Below, in pieces: positions 1-12,118 of a stretch of 64,000 nt of DNA. The DNA comes from Sordaria brevicollis (Eukaryota; Ascomycota; Sordariomycetes; Sordariales; Sordariaceae), in contig JAUTDP010000006.1 in NCBI GenBank assembly GCA_033439795.1, forward strand, positions 2,108,001 through 2,172,000, read 5' to 3'. The first letter of the stretch is position 1. Every line of letters starts with the position of its first letter. Below the pieces are notes generated by a model, which saw nothing but the letters and a program-made list of their open reading frames with translations, made no database searches and was not told the origin of the DNA. Both the position numbers and the translations under genes were made by a program.

Positions 1-1943
1 TTTTGTCCCGGCATTCCCAAATCGATCGCAGGTATATCTGCCCACCACCAGAACCCATCCGTTTCCATGGGAACGTGGTCCTTCTTCCTGCCATCCCGCC
101 CCTCGATCGCCACGAGGAAGAGGTACGGCTTCCCCTTTCCGTTCCTCTCCGGATCCCAATGGACACACACCTTACTGAACTGGAACCGCACCACTTCGCC
201 GCTATAGACGGGGATTGTGGCTGTGTGTGGCTCCAGGCTATACTGTTCCAGTCCCTCTTCGTCTGCGTTGCCATACCAGCTCGGGCGGGGGCCGTCTCCA
301 ATGATATACTCCTCCCATGTCAGAATACGACCGTCAGACCGATAGAAGTGTCTCCTGTCTGCCGGAAAGTGCTTTTTGCCAATGATCTCGTTAGGCAAGT
401 AGAACATTTCAGGGCTAAACTTCTTGTGGAATAGCTTGTCGTCTCCCAGGTGGCCGGCACCCCAGCAAGCATCGATAACCTTCCATTCACCACCATCAAT
501 ACGGACCGCGTTCCAGGCATGGTTGGTTTCTTCGGGAGGAACAGGAGCACCAGGTTGTAGATCGTGGTAACTGTAGCCCTTGCCATGACCACTGACAAGA
601 ACACACTCGAGTCCAGCGGCGTGTGCAATGGCCATGTAGACCTCTGCATAGCCTTGGCAAACGGCTTTGCCGCTAAAAATATGCTCGGCAGGCGAATTGT
701 TGTGTGCAGCACACTTGTTGAAAAAGCCGTGGGTGTCGTAGGCCATGTTGTGGTGACACCAGGTGAAAATGGCACGGGCCTTGTCGGTGGGCGAGTCAAA
801 CGGGCTACAGAGAACGTGTGCTAGGTAACGAACAGTGTCATGCCGTGGAAGTGAAGAAGTCGGATGTTGCGCCGCCACAGTGTCAGGCCCGGAGAAGTCT
901 CGGCACATGAGACACACCGGACCAACTGGAGGGGCAGAAACAGATAGAGGGATAACTTGGGCGCCATTGGACTTTGGAGAGCTGATGGCATCGAACGTAG
1001 GTCGGGAGCTCAGCGGGATCGGTGGTGGTGCCTGTTCTAGATCCGATTTTGGTCGGTAACTGAGTGGCGGAGGTGGCAGACGACGGTTTGGAAGGGGTGG
1101 CCCAGGCTCTTCCTCGACATCAGGGAAAGTAGAATGTCTCACTGGCCGTGAAGGAAGCCTAGGTGGCAGAGACGGGCGGGATGGGAGTGTCGGGGGTTCG
1201 CAGGGCGCGCGAGATGGCGGCGGCAAAGAAGAACGTGATGGAAGTCGCGGAGGCCCTTGAGATGCGACAGGCGGGGCTGATCGACTTGCTTCTCGTTCTT
1301 GCTGTTGTTGCGCCTCTTCTTTGGCTTTGGCTTCGAGCTCACGCCGCGTAGGAGGTAGTGGTGGAAGCTTGGCTTGGTCGAAAGCTGGCGGTAGTTTTCT
1401 CATCGGATGTCCAGAGTCGGATGTAATGCTAGTGCGCGCGGAGGAAGAGGCCGTGTTGTTCCATGACGTGGTTGACACATTGGAAAGGTGTGAAATGTCG
1501 GATGAACTGGAGTTTCTCCGAGCGCCTGGAACAGGAAGAGAAGTCGAGGCTGATCGCCTGGGTGGAAGAGCTGGTGAGGTTTGCTGTATTAAAGAGTTTC
1601 TAGAGGGCAATGGCGGAGGTGGCGGCTTCCTGGTCAAGGTGGGCACCACGCTCTCCTCGGGTATGTCTTGCTCGGTTGTTCGTCGTGGCAATGGGGGAGG
1701 TTTCACGACGGCTGTAGCAGTCCTGGTTGGGCGTGGAGGAAGCGATGGCGTCAAGGGGCTTTCGCTCGGTTTTGGCGATGCCGGGTAGTGGACAACAGGA
1801 ATATCCGTGGCAGCTCGAACGGGGGGCGGGGGCGGCGGAGGTCGTTTGCCGGCAGTCGAGGGTGCCTTGAAGTTCTTTTGCTGGTTTAGGGCGGCGATAC
1901 GCTCTGCTAGCGTGTTGAACACGGGCTCTTCCACATCGGCCAT
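1..1943 (-). CDS. Transglutaminase-like domain protein with proline-rich N-terminus (C-terminus beyond window)
   Basis: The frame is open from ATG at 1943 to the left edge (about 647 residues seen) with no intron needed. It begins MADVEEPVFNTLAERIAAL, then has a long low-complexity region (residues ~30-330) full of PPPPP and PPLPSR-type motifs that could bind SH3 or profilin partners. A transglutaminase-like fold follows (from ~370), with the catalytic triad in place: Cys429 in KAVCQGYAE, His475 in NHAWNAV and Asp491 in VIDACW. The last visible part is a beta-rich extension (WYGNADEEGLEQYSLEPH). Fungal proteins of this kind include Cyk3-type cytokinesis factors, where the fold often acts as a scaffold; no SH3 domain is visible here. 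That role is inference; the fold and triad are read directly. The stop codon lies outside the window. The upstream neighbour is divergent. Confidence 0.85.
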   Translation of the reverse strand, partial: MADVEEPVFNTLAERIAALNQQKNFKAPSTAGKRPPPPPPPVRAATDIPVVHYPASPKPSESPLTPSLPPRPTRTATAVVKPPPLPRRTTEQDIPEESVVPTLTRKPPPPPLPSRNSLIQQTSPALPPRRSASTSLPVPGARRNSSSSDISHLSNVSTTSWNNTASSSARTSITSDSGHPMRKLPPAFDQAKLPPLPPTRRELEAKAKEEAQQQQEREASRSAPPVASQGPPRLPSRSSLPPPSRAPCEPPTLPSRPSLPPRLPSRPVRHSTFPDVEEEPGPPLPNRRLPPPPLSYRPKSDLEQAPPPIPLSSRPTFDAISSPKSNGAQVIPLSVSAPPVGPVCLMCRDFSGPDTVAAQHPTSSLPRHDTVRYLAHVLCSPFDSPTDKARAIFTWCHHNMAYDTHGFFNKCAAHNNSPAEHIFSGKAVCQGYAEVYMAIAHAAGLECVLVSGHGKGYSYHDLQPGAPVPPEETNHAWNAVRIDGGEWKVIDACWGAGHLGDDKLFHKKFSPEMFYLPNEIIGKKHFPADRRHFYRSDGRILTWEEYIIGDGPRPSWYGNADEEGLEQYSLEPHTATIPVYSGEVVRFQFSKVCVHWDPERNGKGKPYLFLVAIEGRDGRKKDHVPMETDGFWWWADIPAIDLGMPGQ

Positions 1944-3734
1944 CTTGATTGATCAAAGGTGGCCACAAAGATGTGAGGAAAGAGTGAGAGCAAGACACAA
2001 CGAGGAGAGAGGGGGGAGAGGCTGGGTTTTCTATCCCCCAGGTCTCACGCCATGCAGATGATCCAGATGATCCAGGTACGCTACTCGGGTTTGAAACAGG
2101 GGTGCAATTGGAGCGGCGGAGGCTGAGAGAGTCTGGGCGCAGAGATCGTCAAGGTGAACGGTTGGCGTTATGGGGCGCCAATGCAGATATTCAAAAGTCC
2201 GAGGGTTGGCACGTGGAGAAGAAAAGGAGATGGGATGAATGCGATGTACCTCTAATCTGTTTGAAGCGCACTTGATTGCTATAGGTACTTAAGGTAAATG
2301 TACAAGAGAGAGACAAGAAGTAAGGTACGAAATGTGGCAGGAACATGGCAAGAAATGAATGCAGTTGGAGGCCAGTGGAGATGGTCATTTTAGCGTTGCA
2401 TCCATAGCCGAATTCAGGAGCACTAACATTTATTTCCAGGCAACCGCGGTCAAATACGCAATACCTAACATCACCTTGCATTTTGATCTTGCAATCATTT
2501 GATTGGAAATCATGACTGAATACCTCTAGCGCTTAGCGACAATTGGAAACCGCCATGCCTTGTAACTTTTCAAGGTACTTCTTTTTTATCCCGAAGACTC
2601 TGTTCGTGATCAATAGAAACCAGCATATCATCGGTGGAGTTTTCGCAGCCTTCCAAGGCGTTCGAATCAGGCGTTGTCCCTGAGACCGCAGCTGCTAGGG
2701 TCCAATCACGATAAAATAAGTGGGCCCTTTGCCGTCCATCCGTCCCCTGTTCCGCAGTGTCATGCCGCGCCTAACCTACCTCTACCCGCAACCCCGCGAT
2801 TCAATCCCACCTGTTAAGGCGTGGCTCCCCCGCAATGCCCGCTAAAGGTCGATCAGTCCTCCAAATTCCCCTTCAGGGTGCAATGTAAACATGCCATCCC
2901 CTGCCTGCCATGGCCTGCCTCTTGGACCTGTTAACAACTCACTAGCAGCGACTCCTACTTCGTTGGGCAAGTGACATGCAGAACACAGCGAGGCAGGAGG
3001 AAACCACGATTCCTGCCCGCCGGCTGCCCGCTTTCGGTTTTCTCGAACTCGACAGGGCAATCGCGTCTTGGACGGACTCAGCTCCTTCACTTCCATTTCA
3101 TTCTGCTTCCAACTGAATCTGGCCATCAGCAATTCCTTTTGGCTCCGTACTACCTCTAGAGGTACCTACTTACTCCTTTACAGTCAGTCTGCAACAACAA
3201 ACCAGGTGACCAGCTGAAAATCAACCTGACACCTCCTCTTTCTCATATCGCCAACTTCCGTCTGTCACTCCATCTGCGGCACGAGAGGAACCATCCACCA
3301 CATAATCTGGGCCTCATTTCGACTTCCATTTTTTTATATTCCGGCCCCAACAAGCGGATGACTACAGGACGACCACACAAGGCGTTACCCGACAACACCA
3401 AGTGACCAAGTACCTCTGCACCCGAGTCGCCGTTGGTGCCCAGCCGCACGCAGCAAGCAGCGAAGCGTCAAGTCCCGACCCGTCCCGTCTGTACAGCTAA
3501 CAAAAGGCAGAGGCAGAAGCAGAAGAAGACGCAACTCCTTCAGCTTATCCATCATCGCATATAAAGTTAGATGTAGCTGCTCGGCTGCTTGGCTTCCCTG
3601 ACAGGACACACATCGCTTCCACCTTTACATATACCTGCGACATCGGTATCCTGACTCTATCCCCGCACTTCTCCAAGCAAAAATCGCAGTCAGGACGGGC
3701 ATCTTCCCACTTGGCACCCGATTCATTATCAGCC
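1944..3734. promoter_or_regulatory. Divergent intergenic region
   Basis: About 1.8 kb of GC-normal, unmutated DNA lies between the divergent transglutaminase-like gene and the F-box gene, so it must hold both promoters and 5' UTRs. CT-rich tracts (for example around 3230-3300) are compatible with fungal start regions. No convincing coding frame, RNA gene or repeat was seen. Confidence 0.5.
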
Positions 3735-6700
3735 ATGGATTCACACGAGAGCGGCCATGCGCCAACGCCCGCTGTGAATCAGCACAGCTTGCTGGGCATG
3801 CCGGCAGAGATTCAACAGCAAATTGTCAGTCACTGTGGTCAGCCAGATCTCATCTGCTTCGCCCTGGTCTCCAAACACTGCCGAGACCTTGCCGCTTCCG
3901 AGCTGTATCGTCAGTTTCATATCGTGTTTCCTGACGAGGATGATCCGGCGTTCGACTCTCCTATTGATGGTCTGGCCGGCGGGCTGGATACCTTCGTCAC
4001 CAGCGACTACGATTATGCAAAATATCTTCGGGATATCTCCCTGGATTCCCTTAGTGCCGGTCTGAAGGGGGAGGCTGCTTACAAGGACTACCTCTTCAAT
4101 AACAGCTGTGGAAAGTTTATGAACACTCTCCTACTCCTGACTTTACGTAAAGCAAAAGGCCTCGAATCTTTCAAGTACGCCCACCCAGTTGTTGCCCTTT
4201 CTGCGTGCACCCCGTTTCCAGAAAATCTGTGCTAACCTCCGAATCCCTACCAGGTGGAATATCCGCGTCGAGCTCAGCCGTCCTGTATACGCCGCCTTAC
4301 ACAATATCAAGACCATCACAAACCTACACATACGCATGCAGGCAGGCCCATCTCTATACGAGAAACCGCCTCCGCTACCTTTTTGGCCTGTTCAACCACC
4401 GCCCATCTCTGCTCCGAGTCAGCCGCCAGTACACTGGATGCCGCAAGGCACTCATCCTCCCCCGGCTCCTCCGCAACAGGGTCTGGATTTTGGCCCAGTG
4501 TCGCAGATTACGACCACTAATCCGACCTTTATGAATGGTCATTCCATCTACCTTGTCCAAAGTCAACCGCTTCATCATCCAAATGCTTTCGCTCAACAGC
4601 CTCCTCATCCACAAACTTTCCCTTCGCAGGCCCCTTTTCATGCACCCTCCGCTCCCAAAGGCCCTTCCAAACTGAAACCGCTGAAGCGGCCTCGAACCCT
4701 CGCAGAACCACCAACATTCTCGGGGTTCAAGAACCTAAAGAGCCTTGCGATCCTCGATATGGATACCCTAGATTTTGTAACAGAAATCAAAACTTGTGTT
4801 AGGAACTCAGTTGGGACCCTGGAGGAGCTGAAACTGTCTTTCTCGGATTTCCTCGCATCAAAGGCTCGGAAGCCACCCGCACCCGAAGTCGTTGCCGACG
4901 ACAGTGATAGTGAATCTGTCTGGTCCGATCCTGGCTTGATTCCACCTGCGCAAGCGAGTAACGCGGTCACGGGCAATGCGGTCGAGAGTTCTGGGGCCAA
5001 GGCAAACCGGGCCCAAGAGGAGAAAAAGGCACAGGAGTCTGTTCTGGGGCGTATTTTTGATGTCGAACACTATGTGGTTAAAAAACCACAGAAGAAGGTT
5101 AAGCCAAAGGGCAAGACCCCAGCTGAGGCATCGAGCTCGGATCCTGGTCAAGATTTCATCAAAAACGTCATGAAGGCGGCAGAGGTTCTGATGAAGGAGA
5201 AGGATGACATGCGACGGGATGCTCTTGATATCATCGAAAGTGCTGCCAGTGCTTATCTCGCTTCACTTAAAACCAAGGAAAACGGCACCACGTCTGCGAG
5301 TTCCGAATCTCAGCCCGCTGAGACCAAGGTCGAGACAGAAGGCGAGTTGAATACTGTGGGATCGGAAAGTACTGCTGCGGGTCCTTCGGTTCCTACCAGA
5401 CAAAGGAAAGAAGGAGAAGATTTGGGCCCAGAAGACATCACCATTGAAGAGCCCGATGGAGAACTCGAACTTGAACCGGGAACTCCAGCTCCGAACGTTA
5501 ATGAGGAGGGGGCTGTACCCGACACAATATCGCAATGTCTCTCGTCGTTGGCGATTGGAAATCTTGAACCCGCTTCTGTCGAAAAAGCGGTAGCCAACTT
5601 GGTCGCACAAAAGGTTAACTATCAAACTTTGGTCAAGAAACTTATGGCGTTTGAGGCACGAGCTGACGAGCTACGCAAGGAAACCGAACAACTGCGCGAG
5701 CAGGACGGACTTGTCGCCCGCGAACGTATTGAGAAAGAGATCGCAGAGCTGAGCAACGGGATCGAGAAGGCTAGGAATGAGATCCACGTGGTCGAGGCCG
5801 AGGTAGCCGATTCGCAAAAGGAAATCTACGGTTTACGTGACTCGGAGCGTCAGCGGAGGATCGAATACGTACGAGCAACAAGGGGGATAGCCCTCAAGGG
5901 GCTCAGCATCTACCTGATTCCGGTCAAGGCGTCTGTGCTCTCCAAGGCTATTGATATTCAGATGCTCACAAGCATTACTCTCCTCAATGTGGGACCCCAA
6001 GCACCGATTTGGGCTTACTTCAAGAGCCAGAATGAGGAGAAACCTCTCCCGCTTTGCAAAATCTTCACCGATAACGTCACGAACAGTTTCTTGCAGTTGG
6101 TATCCCAACTGAAGCTGGTGACTGAGCTGTTCTTGCTCGAGAGAGAGACCAAATACAAGCCCGAGAGCTTTGCACCCAAGACCACGGCCACAATAGTCCA
6201 TATTCGGCGGGCATTGAAGAAGCATGTACCCCATCTGAGGAATCTCATGATCAAGAACATGGCCACCACGGCATGGGATTTGGACGCCAAAACTATCCTG
6301 CTGTTATGTGAGCGCGGCAAAAATATCGAAGAGCTTGCTTGCAGCATGGACATGGCTCGTCTGGTAGGCGCTTTCGAGACTGACTAATCCAATCCTATTT
6401 GAGCGATTCGCTAATTTCGGGCACCATCACAGCACATCCTCAATGTCAACGCGCGCTTGCTCACCAATCTCTGCGCTCTTCACGTCATCAGCCTTCGTCC
6501 CGATGACCCGTGTCCCTCTCTTATCGTGGAAGCCAGAAAGTTCCTCATCGACACTCTTTGCCAGTACCCGCTCAAGAACCTCCAGTACGTTGCCGTCAAC
6601 GACAGTGAATCCCCTACAGTTCACCACCTCAGGTTCCGTGAGCCGCCGTCCACGGAAGAGAGGGAGAGACGAAAGGCTGTTAAGAAGGCCAAGAAGGGTA

Positions 6701-6996
6701 AGGCCAAGGCCACCAACAGCAACATCAATGATGGCACATCATCAAACAACAACGCCGTCCACTACCCGTCGTTTCCCCCGCCGGCAACCTGGGGTGGTGA
6801 GAGCAGTTCTGACGATTCGTACGATAATGATGATGACGATGGCGAGTCGGGATGGGTATCATCCAACTTCTTTGCCAAGGGCTGGGACTATGCGCCGTCG
6901 AAGAGCACCTACTTTGAGAAGTTGGGGCCCTGTCGCGCTTACGATGTTTATGGGGTCAGGATCTTTGAGAAGGAGGTGATGAGTGGCCGTATTTGA
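3735..6996 (+). CDS. F-box protein with Pro-rich and coiled-coil regions
   Basis: Three exons, 3735-4174, 4254-6363 and 6433-6996, give 1037 residues. Intron 1 (79 nt) has GTACGC, a CTAAC branch site at 4232 and CAG. Intron 2 (69 nt) has GTAGGC and CAG. Both joins restore the frame and remove in-frame stops. The N-terminus holds an F-box-like helix set (LLGMPAEIQQQIVSHC, then LICFALVSKHCRDLAASELY, residues ~18-60), which in known proteins binds Skp1 in SCF ubiquitin ligases. A Pro/Gln-rich stretch follows (~185-285), then an LRR-like segment (~305-350), a charged linker and a strong coiled coil (~605-690). The last part resembles helical substrate-side repeats, with a Lys-rich then acidic SSDDSYDNDDDDGES tail. 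An in-frame ATG at 3711 could add 8 residues. The substrate is unknown. Confidence 0.85.
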
Positions 6997-7572
6997 AGGG
7001 GGTCCAGACTTGACCACCTACATTCAAGTACTACTAGCCATGTCCGAGGACATGATAACGAGGAAATGATCAATGGCGATTTGCATGTTCATGTTCTGCT
7101 TTTATAGTGGGTGGTGATGGTTGCTTTTACATCGAGAGGAGAGTGAGTGTTTCGATCCGGGCAAGACGTAAAGGCAAGGAAAGAAAGAGACCATGTGGAA
7201 TATACCCAGTAGTCTTTCATCGCTTTTATAGCCACTTCATTCACACAAGTATGCTACAACAATCATTCAAAAGGAGAAAATCATCCAGTGTTGTATGCGC
7301 CATGACTATGTAAACCGTTTCAAGCTGAAAGAGCAAAATGTGGAGTTGTCCACTTCCGCCAAGACCGTAAAGAGCCCATGATATGATAAACTTCAAAAAC
7401 CCGCACCGCAAACCTGTGATATCAAGCATAAGAAAGAAAAATGCGAACAAAATAACCGCTTCTTTTGCGCTCGCCTTCTTCGCTTTCCTAGCTTCTATGG
7501 CGGCGCTAACTTTTCCTTTTTTTATCCCTCCGTTTTCAACCCCATTTAACTTTTTCTTAACCTTAACAAGGT
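6997..7572. other. Convergent 3' intergenic region
   Basis: The F-box gene and leu-2 end toward each other here. The stretch is A/T-richer than the coding DNA, as expected of two 3' UTRs. No separate gene is supported. Confidence 0.5.
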
Positions 7573-10170
7573 TTACCATTCCAAAGGCTCCTTCTTCTCC
7601 TCGCCCCTATTCGTCTTGGGAACAGGCACCGCCTTAGCGACCAACTTGCCACCTTGGCCCTTCCTCTTGAGGTACGCGCGACCATCCAGCCAAGGAGTCT
7701 GCTGGCTCATGCGCGCCTCGTACTCGGCAATCTTGTCCTCCATCTGCATCGTCAAGCCGATATCGTCGAGGCCGTTAACAAGGCAGTGCTTCCTGAACTC
7801 CTCGACCTCGAACTCGCAGAGGGTGTTACCCTGGCTATCCTTGATGAGCTGGTTGGGGAGATCGATCTCGATCTCGCGGCCGGCAACGGCCTCGGCGTGG
7901 ACGCGCTCGAGAGCGGCCTGGTCCTTGATGGGAATGGGAAGCATGCCGTTCTTGAAGGAGTTGTTGAAGAAGATGTCGGCGAAGGAAGGGGCGATGACAG
8001 ACTTGACGCCAAAGTCGTTAAGCGCCCAGGGGGCGTGCTCGCGCGAGGAGCCGCAGCCGAAGTTGGCGCCCGTGCAGACGATGATCTTGGCCTGGCGGTA
8101 GGGCTCGCGGTTGAGGACGAAGTTGGGGTTCTCGGAGCCGTCGGGGTTGTAGCGCATCTCGTAGAAGAGGGCGGAGCCGAGACCGGTGCGCTTGATGGTC
8201 TTGAGGAACTGCTTGGGAATGATGGCGTCGGTGTCGATGTTCTCCTTCTCCATGGGGGCGGCGATACCCTTGAGCGAAAGGAACTTGGGGAGGCCGGCGG
8301 CGGAGGAGTTGTGGGGGACGGAGGTGTTGACCTGGGGAGAGGAGTCGAGGGGCTGGTCGGTCAGCTTGTCCTTCTGGGTGTCGTCCTCCTCGATGCTCTC
8401 GTCGGCATGGGCCTTAGCGCCGCCGGCGTTGGTGGTGGCGGTCTCGGGGACGACGGCGGCCTCAACGTGGGGAGAGGACTTGTACTCGGTGAGCTTGCGG
8501 ACGTCAGCGAGCTTGCCGACAATGGCGGCGGCGGCGGCCATGACGGGGGACATCAAGTGAGTGCGACCCTGGGCACCCTGGCGACCTTCGAAGTTACGGT
8601 TGCTGGTGGAGGCGCAACGCTCCTTAGGCGAAAGGATATCGGGGTTCATGCCCAAGCACATGGAGCAACCAGCCTCACGCCACTCAAAACCGGCGTCCGT
8701 GAAGATCTTGTCGAGACCCTCGGCCTCAGCCTGGTCCTTGACAAGACCGGAGCCGGGGACGATGAGAGCGCGCTTGATGTTGGCGGCAATCTTCTTGCCC
8801 TTGACGACCTGGGCAGCAGCGCGGAGATCCTCGATACGAGAGTTGGTGCAAGAACCGATGAAGACCTTGTCAACCTCAATGTCCTCCATGGGGGTGCCGG
8901 GAACGAGACCCATGTACTCGATCATGCGACGGCCAGCGGCCTTCTTGCCCTCGGTAGCGAAGGTCTCGGGGTCGGGGACAACGCCGGTAATGGGAACGAC
9001 GTCCTCGGGAGAAGTACCCCAGGTAACGGTGGGGATGATATCCTTGCCGTCAATGAAGACATCGATATCGTACTTGGCGCCGGGGTCGGAGGCGAGAGAC
9101 TTCCAGTAGGCGACGGCCTTGTTCCACTCCTCAGATCCGTACTTGGGGGCAAGGGGCCTGCCCTTGAGGTACTCAAAGGTGATCTCATCGGGAGCGACCA
9201 TACCGGCTCTGGCACCACCCTCGATGGACATGTTGCAGATGGACATACGGGCCTCCATGGAAAGGCTGCGGATGACGGAACCGCAGAACTCGATGACGGC
9301 ACCAGTACCGCCGGCAGTACCGATCTGGCCGATAACGTGGAGGATGACATCCTTGGAGCTAACACCGGGAGCGAGCTCACCGTCGACCTGGACCCTCATG
9401 TTCTTGCTGCGCTTGGTGATCAAGCACTGGGTGGCGAGGACGTGCTCGACCTCGGAGGTGCCGATACCGAAGGCGAGGGCGCCGAAAGCGCCATGGGTGG
9501 AAGTGTGGGAGTCACCGCAGACGACAGTGGTGCCGGGGAGGGTGAAGCCCTGCTCGGGGCCGATGACGTGGACGATACCTTGCCTCTTGTCGCTGAGGCC
9601 AAAGTATGTGATGCCGAACTTCTTGACGTTCTCCTCGAGAGTGACGCACTGCGTCCTGGAATCGTCCTCCTTGATGAAGCTGGCGATATCCTTCAGCGCT
9701 TTCCTGGAGGTGGTGGGGACATTCTATAGCGGGTCTGGGCGTTAGCTTCCGGCGCTATCAATCGGGAGGCAAGATGATGGCATCATCGGCGCAAACGGGA
9801 TGCAAGCGCATTCAATGCGCCAAAACATGCGACGACGGGAAGATTAACTTACGTGATCAGTGGTAGCAAGAGTGCAGTCTGGCCTGCGTACTTGACGGCC
9901 GGCGTTCTCGAGACCCTCGAAAGCTTGCTGTTGTTGATAAAGGGGTCAGTTACCTGGGCTGGGCTGCGAAACCGGAGCTCTCTCGGCATTGGGCTGCCCC
10001 AGAGATTTTTCGGGTTTTGGCGGCGCAACAAAACTTACAGGAGAAGTGACTTCGTGGACCAAGTGACGGTCAATGTAGAGGAGAATGGTACCGTCGAGCT
10101 TCTCGTCGACGATATGGGCCTGGAAGACCTTGTCGTAAAGGGTGCGGGGGGTGCTCTCTGCTGACGGCAT
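7573..10170 (-). CDS. leu-2: 3-isopropylmalate dehydratase (alpha-IPM isomerase)
   Basis: Exons 10039-10170, 9853-9927 and 7573-9723 give 785 residues, close to the ~779 of yeast Leu1. Introns of 110 and 129 nt have GTAAGT donors. The enzyme interconverts 2- and 3-isopropylmalate in leucine synthesis. As in other fungi one chain fuses the large and small subunits found separately in bacteria. The [4Fe-4S] ligands are Cys361 (GSCTNSR) and Cys422/Cys425 (CSMCLGMN). The aconitase-type swivel domain carries [10 protein letters not shown] at ~625-634. The linker between the halves (~483-551) is acidic and poorly ordered. The start [19 protein letters not shown] matches the family N-terminus and no targeting peptide is evident. 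I looked for a Leu3-type CCGGNNCCGG box upstream and did not see one. The symbol follows Neurospora usage. Confidence 0.97.
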
Positions 10171-12118
10171 TGTGGCGGTTTATGTGTGTGTATGTGTTAA
10201 AGGCGGTGGTCCCCTGGTGCTGGGAATGGGTTGGATTTGTAGGAGAAGAGAGGGCGGGGTATATAAACGTTGACACACAACCTCGAAGGGACAACGGAAG
10301 AGGTAGGTCGTGGAGAAGAATCGGCACTCAGAAAAATAAATAGGTCTGGTGTCGGGAAATCCGTAAAGTACTGGAAGGTATGTACGGTGTGTGTGGTGTA
10401 TGGATTGTATGGATGGGTTGGGAAACCGGCGTGGGGTTTCTGTCTAGCTTCGTTCCGGTTCGGCTTATGGCTTTTTATGTCTCGACCAAATCTCGGAGGC
10501 GGAACCGTATATCGGCGACTGATGACTGCAAGTTATCCTTTTCTTTCTCGGCTCTTGGGGCTGGCACTTGGTTTCGGTCCTCTCTCTCTCTCGATCAACA
10601 AGATACGAATGTGATGATATAATGAAATCCCGGGTATAATGTAGAGGGTATGAGTTGGGACGTGGAATAATTCAGGAGAGAGTTTGGGACTTGGGGAAGC
10701 AAAAAGTCGAGAAAGAAGGTGTGACTGAGACGGCCGTGGCAAGAAAAAGCGAAGCGGGCAGACACCGTATCTTAAGTATTCTCCCCCGGTTTCAAGAGTT
10801 GGATCCCCTTCCATCCGATTGATGACTACAATTCGCGAAATCTAGATACATACAAACCCAATTTCCCTGTTTCCCCTGTGCGGTCTGGTCCATCCTTCGC
10901 CTGGCGATCCGCTCGTCGCTCGATTTCATCCAGTCCTGTTGCGCCTTTGTCTCCCAGCCGGGCTGTTACTTACAAACAAATCGCCCGCGATACGGGGGAG
11001 AGTGACAGCGACCGCCGCAGGGCTGGGCAAGACGCGCCGATGATCGGAGGCCATCATCAAGCTCCGGTTCACGGAATGCGGGGTGGGCTGGGTGGCCACT
11101 GGAATTTCTAAAGTGGTGATGCCCATTGGCCGCAGCAGGGGCAGCCCAAGATTGCGCAGTTCCACCCGCCCCAGGCACGCACTGTCAGTCCGCTGTGACA
11201 AACACACACAATGACTGCACCGTGCAGATGCCATCCGTGTCAGAAATGGAGCCTCGGGTTCCCGAAATGGAGCCGCCTTTCTGGAGCATTGGGGAGCTTC
11301 CCTTGCCAACGAAACCGCCGCCATTGGTGTCAGTCCCCGTTCTCGGCCACAATTGCTGGGCCACGTCGAGACTGGCGGGCCATCCTGATCCATGACGCTG
11401 CGGCATGCGACGGCTTGGGCGGCCACGACCACTATGTACGGGGTCCATACGGGGCTCCTGACGATGGGGTACCCGAACCATGGCCAGCGGAGAGTTCGGA
11501 GTGCGAGAATGAAGGCATTCGAACAACAGAGAATAAGCAAGACAAATATCGTTGTAGATCATCATTCGTTGTGATCAATGGCACGAGAAGCGCATACATG
11601 GTATTTGGAAGTAAGGATATGATTCCTAAGCTACTTAGGTAAGAACTGCCCCTGTTGGCTTTCAGGGCAAGCTCCGGTCTTCGGTATACCTCTCACCGAG
11701 TACCTTGATGTCCTACGGCGGTCGTTCCCGCTCCACCACAACCTTCGTATCCTTGTGCGTTGTGAATCATAACGATATCGTCCACCACCGCCCTCAGTTC
11801 AGGTACGGATCCTCCTCGTGCAACTTGATACGTAAGAATATTCAATTGTAAGAAAACAAACTCCGGGGCATTCCCGAATACTCTTTGAACCGACAACGTC
11901 TTCGGAGTTTGAGAATGGCGATAGGCGATACTCGATAACAATGTTTTCCCTCTGTTTTCTCTTCATCCCATGTCCCCATCCCCATGCTCACATCGCATGC
12001 TCTTCAATCTGAAAATGGAAGCTCACAATCGCACTCATACCATACGTTCCACTCCTTCCAACAAAGTCTCCACAGCCGAGAACACTCAACTATCAAACAC
12101 CGTCAATCTTGTGATCAC
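10171..12118. promoter_or_regulatory. leu-2 upstream region and intergenic spacer
   Basis: About 1.9 kb separates the leu-2 start from the stop of the next gene, which is transcribed toward it. The first few hundred bases should hold the leu-2 promoter and 5' UTR; a pyrimidine-rich tract lies near 10575-10600. Open frames here (for example 10926-11540, minus) have no recognisable domain, so no gene is called. Confidence 0.45.

Noticed and set aside
7654..9729. 691-codon open frame on the plus strand opposite leu-2
   Set aside because: It is the mirror of strongly biased leu-2 codons (Gly/Val/Leu/Asp-rich, no domain) and lies fully inside a confidently identified gene.
10171..10700. Leu3-type binding site for leu-2
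   Set aside because: No CCGGNNCCGG was found by eye; only half-site-like CCGG occurrences.
10926..11540. 204-codon minus frame in the leu-2 upstream spacer
   Set aside because: No recognisable domain, low-complexity composition and no splice context; likely chance in GC-normal DNA.
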